Shown here: positions 45,801 through 55,490 of the stretch, piece after piece
Layout of the letters: each line of letters begins with the position of its first letter
Numbering within the stretch: position 1 is the first letter of the stretch
The notes under the pieces: model-generated
The model's input: only the letters and a program-made list of their open reading frames with translations
The model's database searches: none
What the model was told of the DNA's origin: nothing
Program-made: the position numbers and the translations under genes
Source: Chromobotia macracanthus
Taxonomy: Eukaryota > Chordata > Actinopteri > Cypriniformes > Botiidae
Length of the DNA stretch: 64,000 bases
Direction: 5' to 3'
Assembly: GCA_036877525.1 (NCBI GenBank)
Contig: JAZGTH010000062.1
Location: forward strand, 5,289,501 to 5,353,500

Positions 45801-48800
45801 AAAAGGATCTGAAAGCACACTGACACAGTTATCTGTCAGTATGAATAATTTATAGGGTTCTTCATGTCACAAGCTCTAAACTGGATGCCTGTACTTTGCC
45901 ATGGTGCTCACTACACAGTGCAGTGTAGTTATTGTGCCCAGTTTCCAGGCTGAATTATTGACAGAGAGCAGAGTGACGCTCCAATGTGGCCACACCTGAG
46001 ATTCCTACTCATTCTGACTCAGAAAGGATATCACACCTGAGATGACTTCACCAGCAGAATATCAAAAGTCAACATTTCAGTTTATGCTATACCAGTATAT
46101 ACTATGATATTTCACTGCATTCAGTTTGGTATGTTATTAAAAGCTATACCTGCAGTGAATGGTACTCTAACCAGGGTTGTACATGCTTTAAAAAGGGTTT
46201 GTAATCTGAACATTAAGAATACGATTACAATAAAAGTACAATGTACATGATAACATGGTGGTACTATGCAGCATGGCAAGACAATACCACATAAAACATA
46301 GCAGCACCATGGTTTTCTCTTTTTTGGGCACTATGGTATTAACATCTGACACCATTGCTGCAAGATTAAGCACTGTACTGTTTCATATTTTATGATAAAA
46401 TAGAAGATCAGTCTATTGATAGAATGTTGTATGTAGGCCATGAGCTTATACACACATCCTGTACCAACACAGAGAAATGTGCATGTTTAATGTGTGCTCC
46501 AAGGATTAATTTAAAGCACATTAAAACGACATTTATCATTGCATAATTTTTAAACTAAGCTATATAGAGTGTCAAAACTCAAAACTGTTAAGATCTTTAG
46601 TGAAACAGCTAGTCTGAGTTTTTGGACTCTTAAAACGGTGGGCAGCTCCATCTAAAATGTTCTCACTTTCACAGTGTGACATCAACCACAGTACAAGCCC
46701 AGTTCAGACTTCACAGCAGATGTCTGAACTTATACAGGCAAGGCTCCATGAAATACAAGCCACTTGTTGTGACTCCAGGTCCATAGTCATATCTGGCAAC
46801 ACACTGGCTTGTGACTTTTGTCAGTCATTGGCTCTATAATTAAGGTGACAAGGAGGTTAACAAAGAACTCAAAGCACCTTCTTAATAACATGAGCCTCCT
46901 TTATATTATTTGCAGGCTTTATATTATTAACAGGCTGTTTCCTCCAGTTACTGGTTTAAACGTATACTGCAATGGATGTCAAAACGTGTACAACTCCAAA
47001 CAATACTAACACATTACATAGGCACAATCATGCCACATGATGATTAAGGCTCTGTCCCAAATGATGCCTGTGATGTAAACTTGCGTCATGCGATATGACT
47101 GTGGGGTGTCCCGATGTGCCCTTTTGCAAAGGCCCCTGCTAATGCGGACTCATGGTGACTACTACCCAGCAGTCTGTGTGGCACTACATCCCTACAAGTC
47201 TACAAGCATTTGAGACAGGGCCAAAGAAATAATGGTGGGAGGAAATGACATCATAAGCTAGGCATGCATGTGTAATATTGGCTTGACTCACCAGAGGCGA
47301 GGGAGACAGAGCTATGTTGCCTATGGAGGCTTTTAATTCATCTACCGATGGTGCTGCAAAGCCAGCATCTGGAGGCAGGGGTTTAATCTTAATCTTAAAC
47401 TTTTTGCGGTGGTCTTCCTCTTCTTCAGACTCACTAGAGGAGAAAAAGTGAGTCTTCTCTTTTGAAACTGGTGGAGGTCTGTTAAGGGGTCAGTTGTTAT
47501 TGCCATGGCATCATTTTATAGACCTTAGTCAGGGAAACAGCATATTTAATTTCCTGTAAATGAAAACGAGAGCGACAGACTTTTTAATGGATTCTAATCT
47601 TGTACACTTTTCTGTTGATTATTCTTGTGCATGACAAGAACAGAACGTGACCTTAACACTTTGAGACTTTTTGAACACAATTCAAATCCCTTCAGATTTA
47701 TTTTTATTTGCATCAAATTATGTATGTTGTCTGACAAAGGCCCAATGTCATCTATAGTTGTAAATTGTAAAAATCCTCATTTTGTGGCTCAGTTGAAGGA
47801 TATCTCCCTCATCATCCTCTGGCCTGATGCTATATCCTTCTTCATCTAATTCAGGTGAGTTCTACAAAAGAAAATTATTTAAGTCAGAAAAACAATGAGA
47901 AAGCAAAGGATCAGCTCAAATGAAACAGTTATTATTGTAGTGTGAAAAACTGCACACATTAGAAGCTGGTGTTTTGATGTGTACCATCAGGTTTTCAGTA
48001 CAGGTACTTACATATCTTTCCCAGTCAATCTCCCCATAGAAGCCATTTGGAGCCCCATTGGTCCTTTTCTGTGACTGAGCAAGTAAAAAGAGAACTTCAG
48101 TGAATTCACTCATATCACAAAGTAAAATTATCATTAGATAAGTTTGTACTGTTTGGAGGTGCTACTGGGAGAATCTACAGGTGCTTAATAGGAATTAAAA
48201 TCTAGGGTTAGACTTTCAGCTACATCACTATGTTGTTTCTATTGTACACTATGTTCAGTACCGATTCAATCTCTTGGGGTTCCTGTGTCACGATAATCCA
48301 TCATACGAGGATGAAAAACATGAATAAACCATGATATAAATTATTACAGCTTTTTACACCATTGTATTTCAAACAAGGCTTATTTTGTTAAAAAATAAAC
48401 ATACCTAAACATCCTTCAAACAAAACAAGTACTCAAGAAAATTGTATAATAAAGGTTGTTGTAGAGAATATGTCTTGACTTGTATTTTTCTTACCCTTAT
48501 TGGCAAAAAGTTTCTTCATGATTTATGAAAAAACTCACTAATTTTTTAGTACAACTCTGAAAACAAAATTTAAGCAAAATAAATGTATATTGCTTTATGA
48601 AGGTTTTTAGCAAACAAAGTGACTAATCAATACAAAGCTTTTCTGTAGTGAAAGCTTTAAATGAAAAATACGGTTTATTTTATAATTGTGATGCAAAAAA
48701 ACAAATTCCAAAATACCAATTAAACAATGTTTTCTTACAATGATGCTGTAAGTTAAGAGGTACTTACTCCACCCTCTCTGTCTGGTGACCCCCTAAAAGA

Positions 48801-49348
48801 TGAAGAAAACAAAAGACAGAAACAAAGAGAGAGAAACAGAGAGGTTTTTAATAACCTCTTAATATGCAAGCCTCTCTTTCTCTCAGCTCAAGTACAGAAG
48901 CATTTAACCAGGCCTTGCTCTGAGGCACAGAAACACCTGTGTGTTGGGCTTTAAACCGACACACACTCTCAAATTAGGCCTCATCTGTGCATGTGTGCCA
49001 TCCTCAGAGATTCATACTGGGCAAGCAGCAAATGCCTCATTCTGTTGATGGGTTACTAAGACCTCAGTGAGAACTCTGTCTGCCTCTGGTCAACAAAAAG
49101 CTATTGTGGGGGCAGATTTAAGCAGCTTACAGAGGGGACATCAAATGATGTATCAGATTCAGTCTGATGTGACAGAGGTAAATTCGCTCTGAGGTGGAAG
49201 GAAAAGCTGAATGGTTAGATGTGATTAAAAGCTTTTTAGCAGTTTGTTGTTGCCAAAAGATACAGTATAATTATTTAAACTTGCGTTGAATCAGAGTCCT
49301 TCTCTTTCTTCCGTATCCCGAAGGCCTTCCTGGTGCGTTTTTTCAATC
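27746..49348 (-). CDS. sgip1: SGIP1, SH3-containing GRB2-like protein 3-interacting protein 1 (first coding exon not found)
   Basis: Brain-enriched endocytic adaptor of the FCHo family. It binds membrane lipids, endophilin and Eps15/AP2, and modulates CB1 receptor internalisation. Exons in transcript order: 49348-49285, 48792-48768, 48068-48012, 47861-47804, 47470-47292, 44043-44032, 42197-42186, 41148-41124, 40989-40896, 40665-40577, 40039-39953, 38809-38735, 38514-37739, 36657-36534, 36238-36112 (or to 36085), cassette 35270-35211, 33454-33395, 31869-31758, 30698-30543, 29890-29758, 29283-29081, 28569-28505, 28396-28232 and 27768-27746 (ends KYIADN, TGA). The N-terminal lipid-binding segment is [17 protein letters not shown] through [17 protein letters not shown] long Pro-rich middle follows. 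The mu-homology domain runs from [20 protein letters not shown] to the end. About 910 aa are predicted. All phases agree, except for one-base slips inside the 37739-38514 and 36534-36657 exons. The introns contain only repeats and AT-rich DNA. Confidence 0.93.
27782..27872 (-). repeat. (CA)~45 microsatellite, (UG)n in the sgip1 transcript
   Basis: About 90 bases of uninterrupted CA. On the sgip1 sense strand it is (TG)n followed by tattttcattttag and then the last coding exon, so it forms the upstream part of that 3' splice site. Confidence 0.97.
29484..29616. mobile_element. Short hAT-like MITE (133 bp)
   Basis: The left end CAGTGTTGTAGTC (29484-29496) is inverted at the right end as GACTACAACACTG (29604-29616). 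Flanks caatatgg and caatctgg look like an 8-bp target duplication with one change. The interior is largely self-complementary. It lies in an sgip1 intron. Confidence 0.75.
33395..33454 (-). CDS. sgip1: sgip1 60-nt exon ([12 protein letters not shown])
   Basis: Encodes [19 protein letters not shown] with split codons at both ends (2 nt in, 1 nt out). It can follow either the 36112 donor directly (giving [13 protein letters not shown], as in the mammalian protein) or the cassette at 35211. An unusually long C-rich polypyrimidine tract precedes it. Confidence 0.88.
35211..35270 (-). CDS. sgip1: sgip1 candidate 60-nt cassette exon
   Basis: Good signals (gatgtcag before, gtacgc after) and symmetric phase (2 nt in, 1 nt out) let it be included or skipped without changing frame. 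It encodes [19 protein letters not shown]. The mammalian isoform I remember joins the flanking exons directly, so this is probably alternative. Confidence 0.7.
36534..36657 (-). CDS. sgip1: sgip1 proline-rich exon with a one-base frame slip
   Basis: The first part, entered in phase from the upstream exon, reads [16 protein letters not shown]. The second part, which matches the downstream exon phase, reads [22 protein letters not shown] in a different frame. Both halves match the conserved SGIP1 protein. The change falls around a run of six C (plus-strand G at 36604-36609); a seventh C would restore one frame. Probably a sequence or assembly indel, less likely a true lesion. Confidence 0.8.
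36945..37143. repeat. Fragment of a common teleost interspersed repeat
   Basis: Contains 'gaaagtgacatatttg', 'gacctctgcatttaaccct', 'agaagtgaacacacact' and 'caaagcagtgggctg', the order seen in a widespread fish repeat. An internal near-duplication of 'acactgcaagtcgtgaa' is at 37077-37110. Family assignment is uncertain. Confidence 0.5.
37739..38514 (-). CDS. sgip1: sgip1 large proline-rich exon with a one-base frame slip
   Basis: Opens with [19 protein letters not shown], then LDNIFGP and [12 protein letters not shown], conserved SGIP1 sequence. Pro/Ser/Glu-rich repeats of the [17 protein letters not shown] type follow. After a run of six C (plus-strand G at 38077-38082) the conserved sequence continues in another frame, [15 protein letters not shown] to [20 protein letters not shown]. 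The 776-nt length is one base short of what the flanking phases need. Confidence 0.85.
40577..40989 (-). CDS. sgip1: sgip1 exon pair 40896-40989 and 40577-40665
   Basis: The first exon encodes [19 protein letters not shown] and on, a Pro/Ala-rich stretch. The second encodes [19 protein letters not shown] and [10 protein letters not shown], strongly conserved in SGIP1. Phases: 2 nt in and 2 out, then 1 in and 1 out. Confidence 0.9.
41124..41148 (-). CDS. sgip1: sgip1 25-nt exon (GLPKKNTP)
   Basis: Acceptor gtttcag and donor gtaagt flank 25 bases containing a nine-A run. Phase 0 in, 1 nt out, joining GEEIARPRR. The A9 run is another place where base-count errors are easy, but the frame is intact here. 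Confidence 0.82.
42186..42197 (-). CDS. sgip1: sgip1 12-nt microexon (RRSP)
   Basis: AGACGTAGCCCG between a long CT-rich tract ending tgctggtcacag and donor gtaagt. Phase 0 on both sides, so inclusion adds four residues. The product motif matches the RRSP of mammalian SGIP1. Confidence 0.88.
44032..44043 (-). CDS. sgip1: sgip1 12-nt microexon (RNSP)
   Basis: AGGAATAGTCCG between tgctggctgttttag and donor gtaagc. Phase 0 on both sides. It corresponds to RKSP in the mammalian protein, directly before RRSP. Both microexons share TGCTGG just upstream of the acceptor. Confidence 0.87.
44387..44441. repeat. Perfect 22-bp inverted repeat with 11-nt loop
   Basis: The left arm (44387-44408) and right arm (44420-44441) are exact reverse complements around gtttgggtgtg. 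It lies in an sgip1 intron. Each strand carries a ggtaagt 5' splice-site consensus within an arm. Confidence 0.95.
47471..47803 (-). other. sgip1: U12-type AT-AC intron of sgip1
   Basis: On the sense strand the intron starts ATATCCTT (47803 to 47796), the minor-spliceosome AT-AC donor consensus. It ends ...cctccac (AC at 47472-47471). A branch-site-like ccccttaac ends 10 bases before the intron end, the distance typical of U12 introns. The join GGA-G|CA-GTT keeps frame between SIRPEDDEG and [18 protein letters not shown]. No GT-AG choice keeps the frame here. Confidence 0.85.
48768..48792 (-). CDS. sgip1: sgip1 25-nt exon (GSPDREGG)
   Basis: Acceptor tttag and donor gtaagt. One nt completes the Thr codon from the previous exon and eight codons follow, giving T-GSPDREGG, matching TGSPDRDG of the family. 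Confidence 0.85.
48793..49284 (-). other. sgip1: GC-AG intron of sgip1
   Basis: The exon 49285-49348 ends ...GATTCAAC and is followed by gcaagt, the known GC-donor consensus. The acceptor is ag at 48794-48793. The phase (AC|G = Thr) joins SDST to GSPDRE as in the conserved protein. Confidence 0.85.
49285..49348 (-). CDS. sgip1: sgip1 coding exon 2 (basic lipid-binding segment)
   Basis: Encodes [20 protein letters not shown], nearly identical to the mammalian N-terminal basic region. It starts with GA, needing one base from the upstream exon (a Gly codon if joined to the family's MMEG-type exon 1, which I could not find in the window). Confidence 0.9.
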
Positions 49349-52300
49349 CTGTGGTTTAGGAAGAGACAAACACACAGTTACAAACACACACAGCACAACC
49401 TCAAGACCATCAATTAACCAACTTTATGTTTGCCCTTAACTGTGTTTGTGTGTGTGTGTAAGTGGATGTACACGCAGAGAATATTCAAAACGGTTTATGT
49501 CCAAAAATCTGATATTTGAGATCAAAGAATGGAACAGCTTCCACAAGTGAATGACATTTCCAACTGCTACTGAAATCTATTACAATCTATCATACATTTA
49601 AGTTCGTGTCATGGGAAAGATGGTTTTTAACTTGAGCCTGTGGTTATTAATATTTCAAAAAGGTATACTTCTTAAATCAGCGCTAAAACAGCAGGTTCCT
49701 ATTGTTTTGAAATATAGTGTACAGTGTGACACCCCACTATAGGATTGTAACACACAAGGAGATGCAGTGTATTTGATGAGATGTCTTTTACAATTTGTTT
49801 GTAGACATCAAGGAACATATCTGTGCAGTAATTGACTCCACACTGGAGAAATATGTCAACCAGTCACAGCCTGCCCTATAGTTCATACAGTCAAAACATC
49901 TAACCATCTGATTTAAATATAATTTGGACAGAAGTACATGACTGTGCAACTGTGGAGATCACGGAGCTCCATGTCAGACATTGATCCTGTCAAGCCTCTG
50001 CAGTGACCGGGAGCTCCAACATGATGGATGGTATTATTGATCTTTACTTAATATTTCCTAATACACCCACAGGCTTAGAGGCTGCCATCTGCCAGATAAA
50101 ATCTGATCCTCAGAACCAACAGAGAAATTTCCAGACTTATTTCTTTGCCTTATGCATGTTTTTTGTGGAGATCGAGCACTCCTATGGCACGCCAGCACTC
50201 CCTTCTCTTTATCAGTCATCTAACAGATGAGACTGGGTATGCTAAGAAACCTGTGATGCAGTGGTTCTGTGATGCAATGGTTCTATTAAATAAACACATC
50301 TGCATAGGTTAAAAGTAAATGTTGGAGAATGCAGAAAAAACGTCAGCTTTATTTTCTGATCTGCCTTCATTCATTGATCTGGCACAAAGGAAAAACAATT
50401 TTCAACAAGACAGGGATCTTTAACTTTACAGGGTCATGAACTGAGAAAGCAAATTTTCTTGATCTGTTGACATAAGAGAGGTCATTGTACTATAAAAACA
50501 CCCTGTAAGTTTCAGAACTCAAAACTTCCTTAATAGTACAAAAACAAATTTTATTAAAATCAAGCTGCCAAAACAGTTCATGTCAGATTATGTCTCAGTG
50601 TGATGTCATAGCGTGACACAAGACACTTGGCCTCACTTTCATGCATGTAGTAGAAGGTGAATAAACAACGAGTTACTAGAGCAACAAAACAGAGATGCCT
50701 TCAAAGATATCTTTACAAGATATTATGCAGTGCCAAGCTGTGGAAATCACAGGCTTTGCATTATATTCAATGCGTGGATGAACTTTATTTTCAACAATGC
50801 TCCACACTGTGCCAGTTAGATGTTAATTAGTAACATGATCTGACAGTAATGTAGCAACACACAAGTGTTAATGACATTGTTTTGTGACCATGTGTATTTT
50901 AACATGCAATTACCCAATTACCCATTAATTTTCTCTTGAATCCGACACGCCTACTGAAACAAACTGAAATTCAAAGACAGGGTCAAAAACAGGACAGAAA
51001 ATAGTCTATTATGTCTCAGACATGTTTTTAATGTAATAATCTTACTAACAATTGTAAGTGAACCTCAGAGAAAATTCTACAATACAAAAATTGCAGTTCA
51101 TAACCCGTTTTGAAAATGCTCCAGGCTTTTCAGTCATGTACGGAAGATGCTTTTTTAATCAATCTTATTTGGCAGCAGGGAGTAACCGGCCACATAGAGG
51201 AAGGACTTTTATGGCAATTATTAGACAGGACTTTAATATAAAAAGTAGCGAGGTCATCTGTAATGGTCAACCAGTTTTTTAATGGCCCTTGTCAATACAT
51301 ATTTCTAGACAGTAAGGGTGACTGCCAGTATATTCACAATGTAATAACAATGAAAAATTAAAAAAACATTTAAATTAAGACTTATTTTAAACAATATTAA
51401 CTCAAAACACACCATGAAACAGAAAATGGCAGATGCCAATAATCTCAGAATCATCAAATATTGGCTGATTAATCAGCCTGACTGATTTACCGGTCTAAAA
51501 ATCATGGGTCACAAGCGTGTATGTTGTTTTCTTCCTGGAATGTTTCTACACATACACATCTGTCACACTAAACAAGTGTATTATTTAAATGAACCAGGCT
51601 TATCTTGTTGTTTTTGTTTGTATGATTGCATTTAAAAAACATTTACACAATCAAGACCTCCAAAGTCAGAGAAGTCTTATTATGACCCAGAAGCTATTCA
51701 GCAATTCCCTCTGAGTGGATAGATGAATAGTGTTCATATCCAGCGAGCTCTTGTTAAAGGTTAGCTATAATTAACGCTTTCTGTAATTAATAGTCAGGTT
51801 GTTCACGCAATAATATGCAGCAAGTAACTATTTTGCTACGAGTAATATACTTGAGTGATGTAATTCTCTCCAAATTAAGCACAGGGTGCTTAATTCACTT
51901 TCAACACTTCCATGTACCGTGGTATTTACATTGTACTCCAATGTGCATAACAACAGCATGGCATTACCATGTTAAATGTCCAAATAAAATGATAAACATG
52001 ATATGACCATGATACCCCTGGCCCTTTTATTTTTGTTACTCACGTCAGCTGAGTAGTTTTAAAATAGCACTGCTGCATCATTTTTGGTTCACATGGATAA
52101 AGCTCTTTAAAGCTTTGCATTTAAATCCTTACATATAATTTCAACTAAACCCACATACTGGCATCGCAGATTACAGTCTCAGCGAACCTCAACATGGTCA
52201 CACATTCCATATTAGCAAAGCCCCATGAGATGCTTGTGGACCGTTATTCTAAACACAGCACAACACCAATCATTGGCTATGAAAATAATAGCTTCCCTGT

Positions 52301-53060
52301 GTAAGCACAATGTTGAAAATGTAGACGTGATTACTAGCAGCTAGCTCACGGAGTGAAGGCCAAGGAAAATAACAGCGCTAACTGTCCAGGGAAGCCACTT
52401 ATCCAAACAGGAAAAGAGAAGGAAATGTGTGAAAATAAGGACAGATAGTATTTAGAGCTTTAGAAAATACAGGGAAAAACAGGAAAAAGCTACACAGATA
52501 AACTGTCTAAGAAAATGCTGGTGAGACAGCTGGTGCTACAGAGCTAATAAGCTGAGACACCGAGGATCCAATTTACGAACAAAGTCGTGATTCAGTCTGA
52601 AAGCAGAAGAATTATGTTATTTTTTATAATATTTTGGGAAGGAACGATTTTTAAGGGTGGGTTTAATACAGCACTCAAAATGACCTGTAATAAAAACTAA
52701 ATGCTGAAAAATTGCAATGCTCCATTAGCAAGATCTCACGAACAGATGTACTGGACTACAAAACAACAATACATTAAGAATAACATGAGGCATTCAAATA
52801 TTTGACAATTGTTTTAATAATTGTCCACATTTATTTAGCCAAGTGTAATTTATTCACTAAATGCAAGATTTGTTATTCAGCCAAAAAATCTTAAGGCAAC
52901 TACAGAATTCCTGTTCAGCAAAACTTTTATTTGTCATCGTTCCATTGTTTTAAATTGTTAAATATGCCTCTATGCCTCTTGAGTGAACTCTGCATTTCTT
53001 GCCTTGCAGTGAGAGACAAGTGTAAAGCTTAATACAGTACCCTCAACAAAAGACAATGTC

Positions 53061-53202
53061 TTAAAGGTGCAATTTGCAGGATAAACTCCAGTTTATCAGA
53101 GTGGGGGTGTGCCACTCTGGCAGTGTTACACTTGAGGGGAGGGGCCAAGTGTGAATATGGTGTTTACAAACAGCAAAAAAGTCCTGCATAGTGCACCTTT
53201 AA
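53061..53202. mobile_element. TTAA-flanked MITE (142 bp)
   Basis: TTAAAGGTGCAATTTGCAGGA at the left matches the inverse of TCCTGCATAGTGCACCTTTAA at the right, with a few changes. A TTAA target fits piggyBac- or Kolobok-type elements. No coding capacity. Confidence 0.8.
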
Positions 53203-55463
53203 TATTAGCACACAACAAAAGTGACAAAAACATTGAAGTGCTATGGTACTTTTGATTAGTGAAAACATTCACATCAATAAGTGGGCCATACAGCTTTTCA
53301 GAGAAAACAAGCCAAATAAAACAAGCCGAATTTACATGTACACCTGTATTATGTATTTTAATTTATCATGTGAGATTTAGAAAAACACCTACAGGACCAT
53401 TACGATTAGGATATAAGACCAATGTCGCACAAATATAAAAGTACATAAATTAAAAGAGATGGATCAAGTATGCCAGCAGTCACCATTCTAATATAGAACG
53501 TGGACCGAATAGCCTACATTACTACTGAGTCCAGGGGGCTTCACCGTGTGCCATAATAACATGCACGCACTCATACACTTCCACCCACACAGATCCACCC
53601 TGACTGCACACGGGCATACTGCTTCAAATACCAATCTCCCCAAAGAATAATGTCCGCCGCTGGGGAAACTGGGTCAGATGGAGAACATCCTTTGCATAAG
53701 TTAATGAAAGCTCACAATGTGACACAAGATTGTTTTGGAAGACCAAACATGACAATGTTGAAACCACGTGAGCATTGTGTATATTTGATGTGGTCCCAGG
53801 TTTCTGGTCCTGGTTGTTAAGGACTATTTCTATCAATCTCTTCCAATATTTTTAGGTGGAATAGATCCAGCAGACGCTCCACAGAATACATTTCACTGCT
53901 CCCATCACTAATTATTTATGGCTTCAGTTTACAGGTTCCATCGAGTTTGTTCTATCTATGGCCCAAATAAGACAACAGGACTTGAATTTCTAACTGTTTA
54001 AAGTAGACCTCTTTTCACAATAGACAGCAAGTTTGGACTAAATTTGACTAAACATACATTAAGATTTTACATACACAATTCCGCCAAAAGACTGCCATTG
54101 CGTTACACCAGAAAATATCAAACCAAATGCCTTTTATAATTTAATAAAATAAAATGTACTAAAATGTATTTAAGTCAATTGGTAATGCAAAAAAGTTTCA
54201 GAAAAGTGAAGTTAGTTCTGAGAAAAGGTTAGATCATTTGTTTACAGATGCCACTTGATTTGATATTTTGCCAGATTAAATTTGGAGTCACTGTATATGT
54301 AACCATAAACGAATGCTGAAATCCATGTGTGATAGTTGTGTGATAAACATTTTTTCTTAAGACAACACCTTTCTAGCACAGTGAAATCAGTGATGTCATC
54401 AGAGTAAAGAGCAGGGAACTAAAAAGACTCCATAATATTTACTTTAGCCTTCAAAGGTTGTATTATCACATTATCACAGTAATGATCACAAACAAGAGCA
54501 ACTTTGTCATAAACATAACTCAAACAATTTCATGTTCAGAAGATAAACTACCAAATGAATCAGGCCCAGTTCCCACTGGCATTCAGGGGATAAACAGTAC
54601 AGAACCACAGACACAAAGATAAATTAATCTGGTTGTTTAATTCTAATATATCACTGTCAGAGGTAGCATGGCACATTGACTTAAGATGGGATTAATGCTT
54701 AACAATCCGTTCTTCTGGAGAAGCTATCACACAGGAGGGAGAGATCAGAACAAGCATTAATGTAACTGTCTATCTGTAAAGATCCACACAGGTACAATGA
54801 CTCCTGAACATGTAAGCATGGTGTTAAGGCTTCAGGTACGAAAATTCATTAACAGTGACAACACTGCTTAACATGGCTTACAACTCAAAACAGATGGCCA
54901 AATTTATACACAATCAGATCTAGAAGTCTTCTGAAAAACACATTAATACACAAACAAAATAGCAATAACATGAAGAAATCTGGGCATGGGCATCACTATC
55001 CTTAACCCAATTCAAAATGCAGTGTTACTGGGTTTTAAAGAAGCAGGTAAATTACATAATAAAAACAGACTATTTCCTACCACCACAAAGTACAACAAAA
55101 ATATTATTCTGTACATTTCTTGAAAATGTGCATAAATAAAATTTTGTTTGCCATTTGCCTCACCATTTAATCCTGCATCACTCTGTTGACTCAAGATAAA
55201 GGTATTTATGACATTTCAGCAACACTAGCCCTGAAAGCATCTTTACAAATAAAAGAAATACAGTACCAAACGTTGGCAGAGGAACTGTTGACTGATAACT
55301 CACTAATAGCTTGTAGCAAACCAAGCTTGGCCAGTGCTGGGTACCAGAGAAAACCATTACCCAAAGGCTCTGCTCATTAAGCTGTTTAGTAAGCACGAAT
55401 GGATGCCAAGCCTGGCTCTAGACTCACTGTCATATTATGAATTATGTATTTTTCCACTATACA

Positions 55464-55490
55464 AACATACATACATACATACATACATAC
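55464..55490. repeat. (ACAT)n microsatellite
   Basis: About seven tandem ACAT units in intronic sequence. Confidence 0.9.

Noticed and set aside
47411..47478. U2-type acceptor taacag at 47479-47480 for the sgip1 exon
   Set aside because: It looks good by eye but puts the exon out of frame with the upstream exon. The AC end at 47471 restores it.
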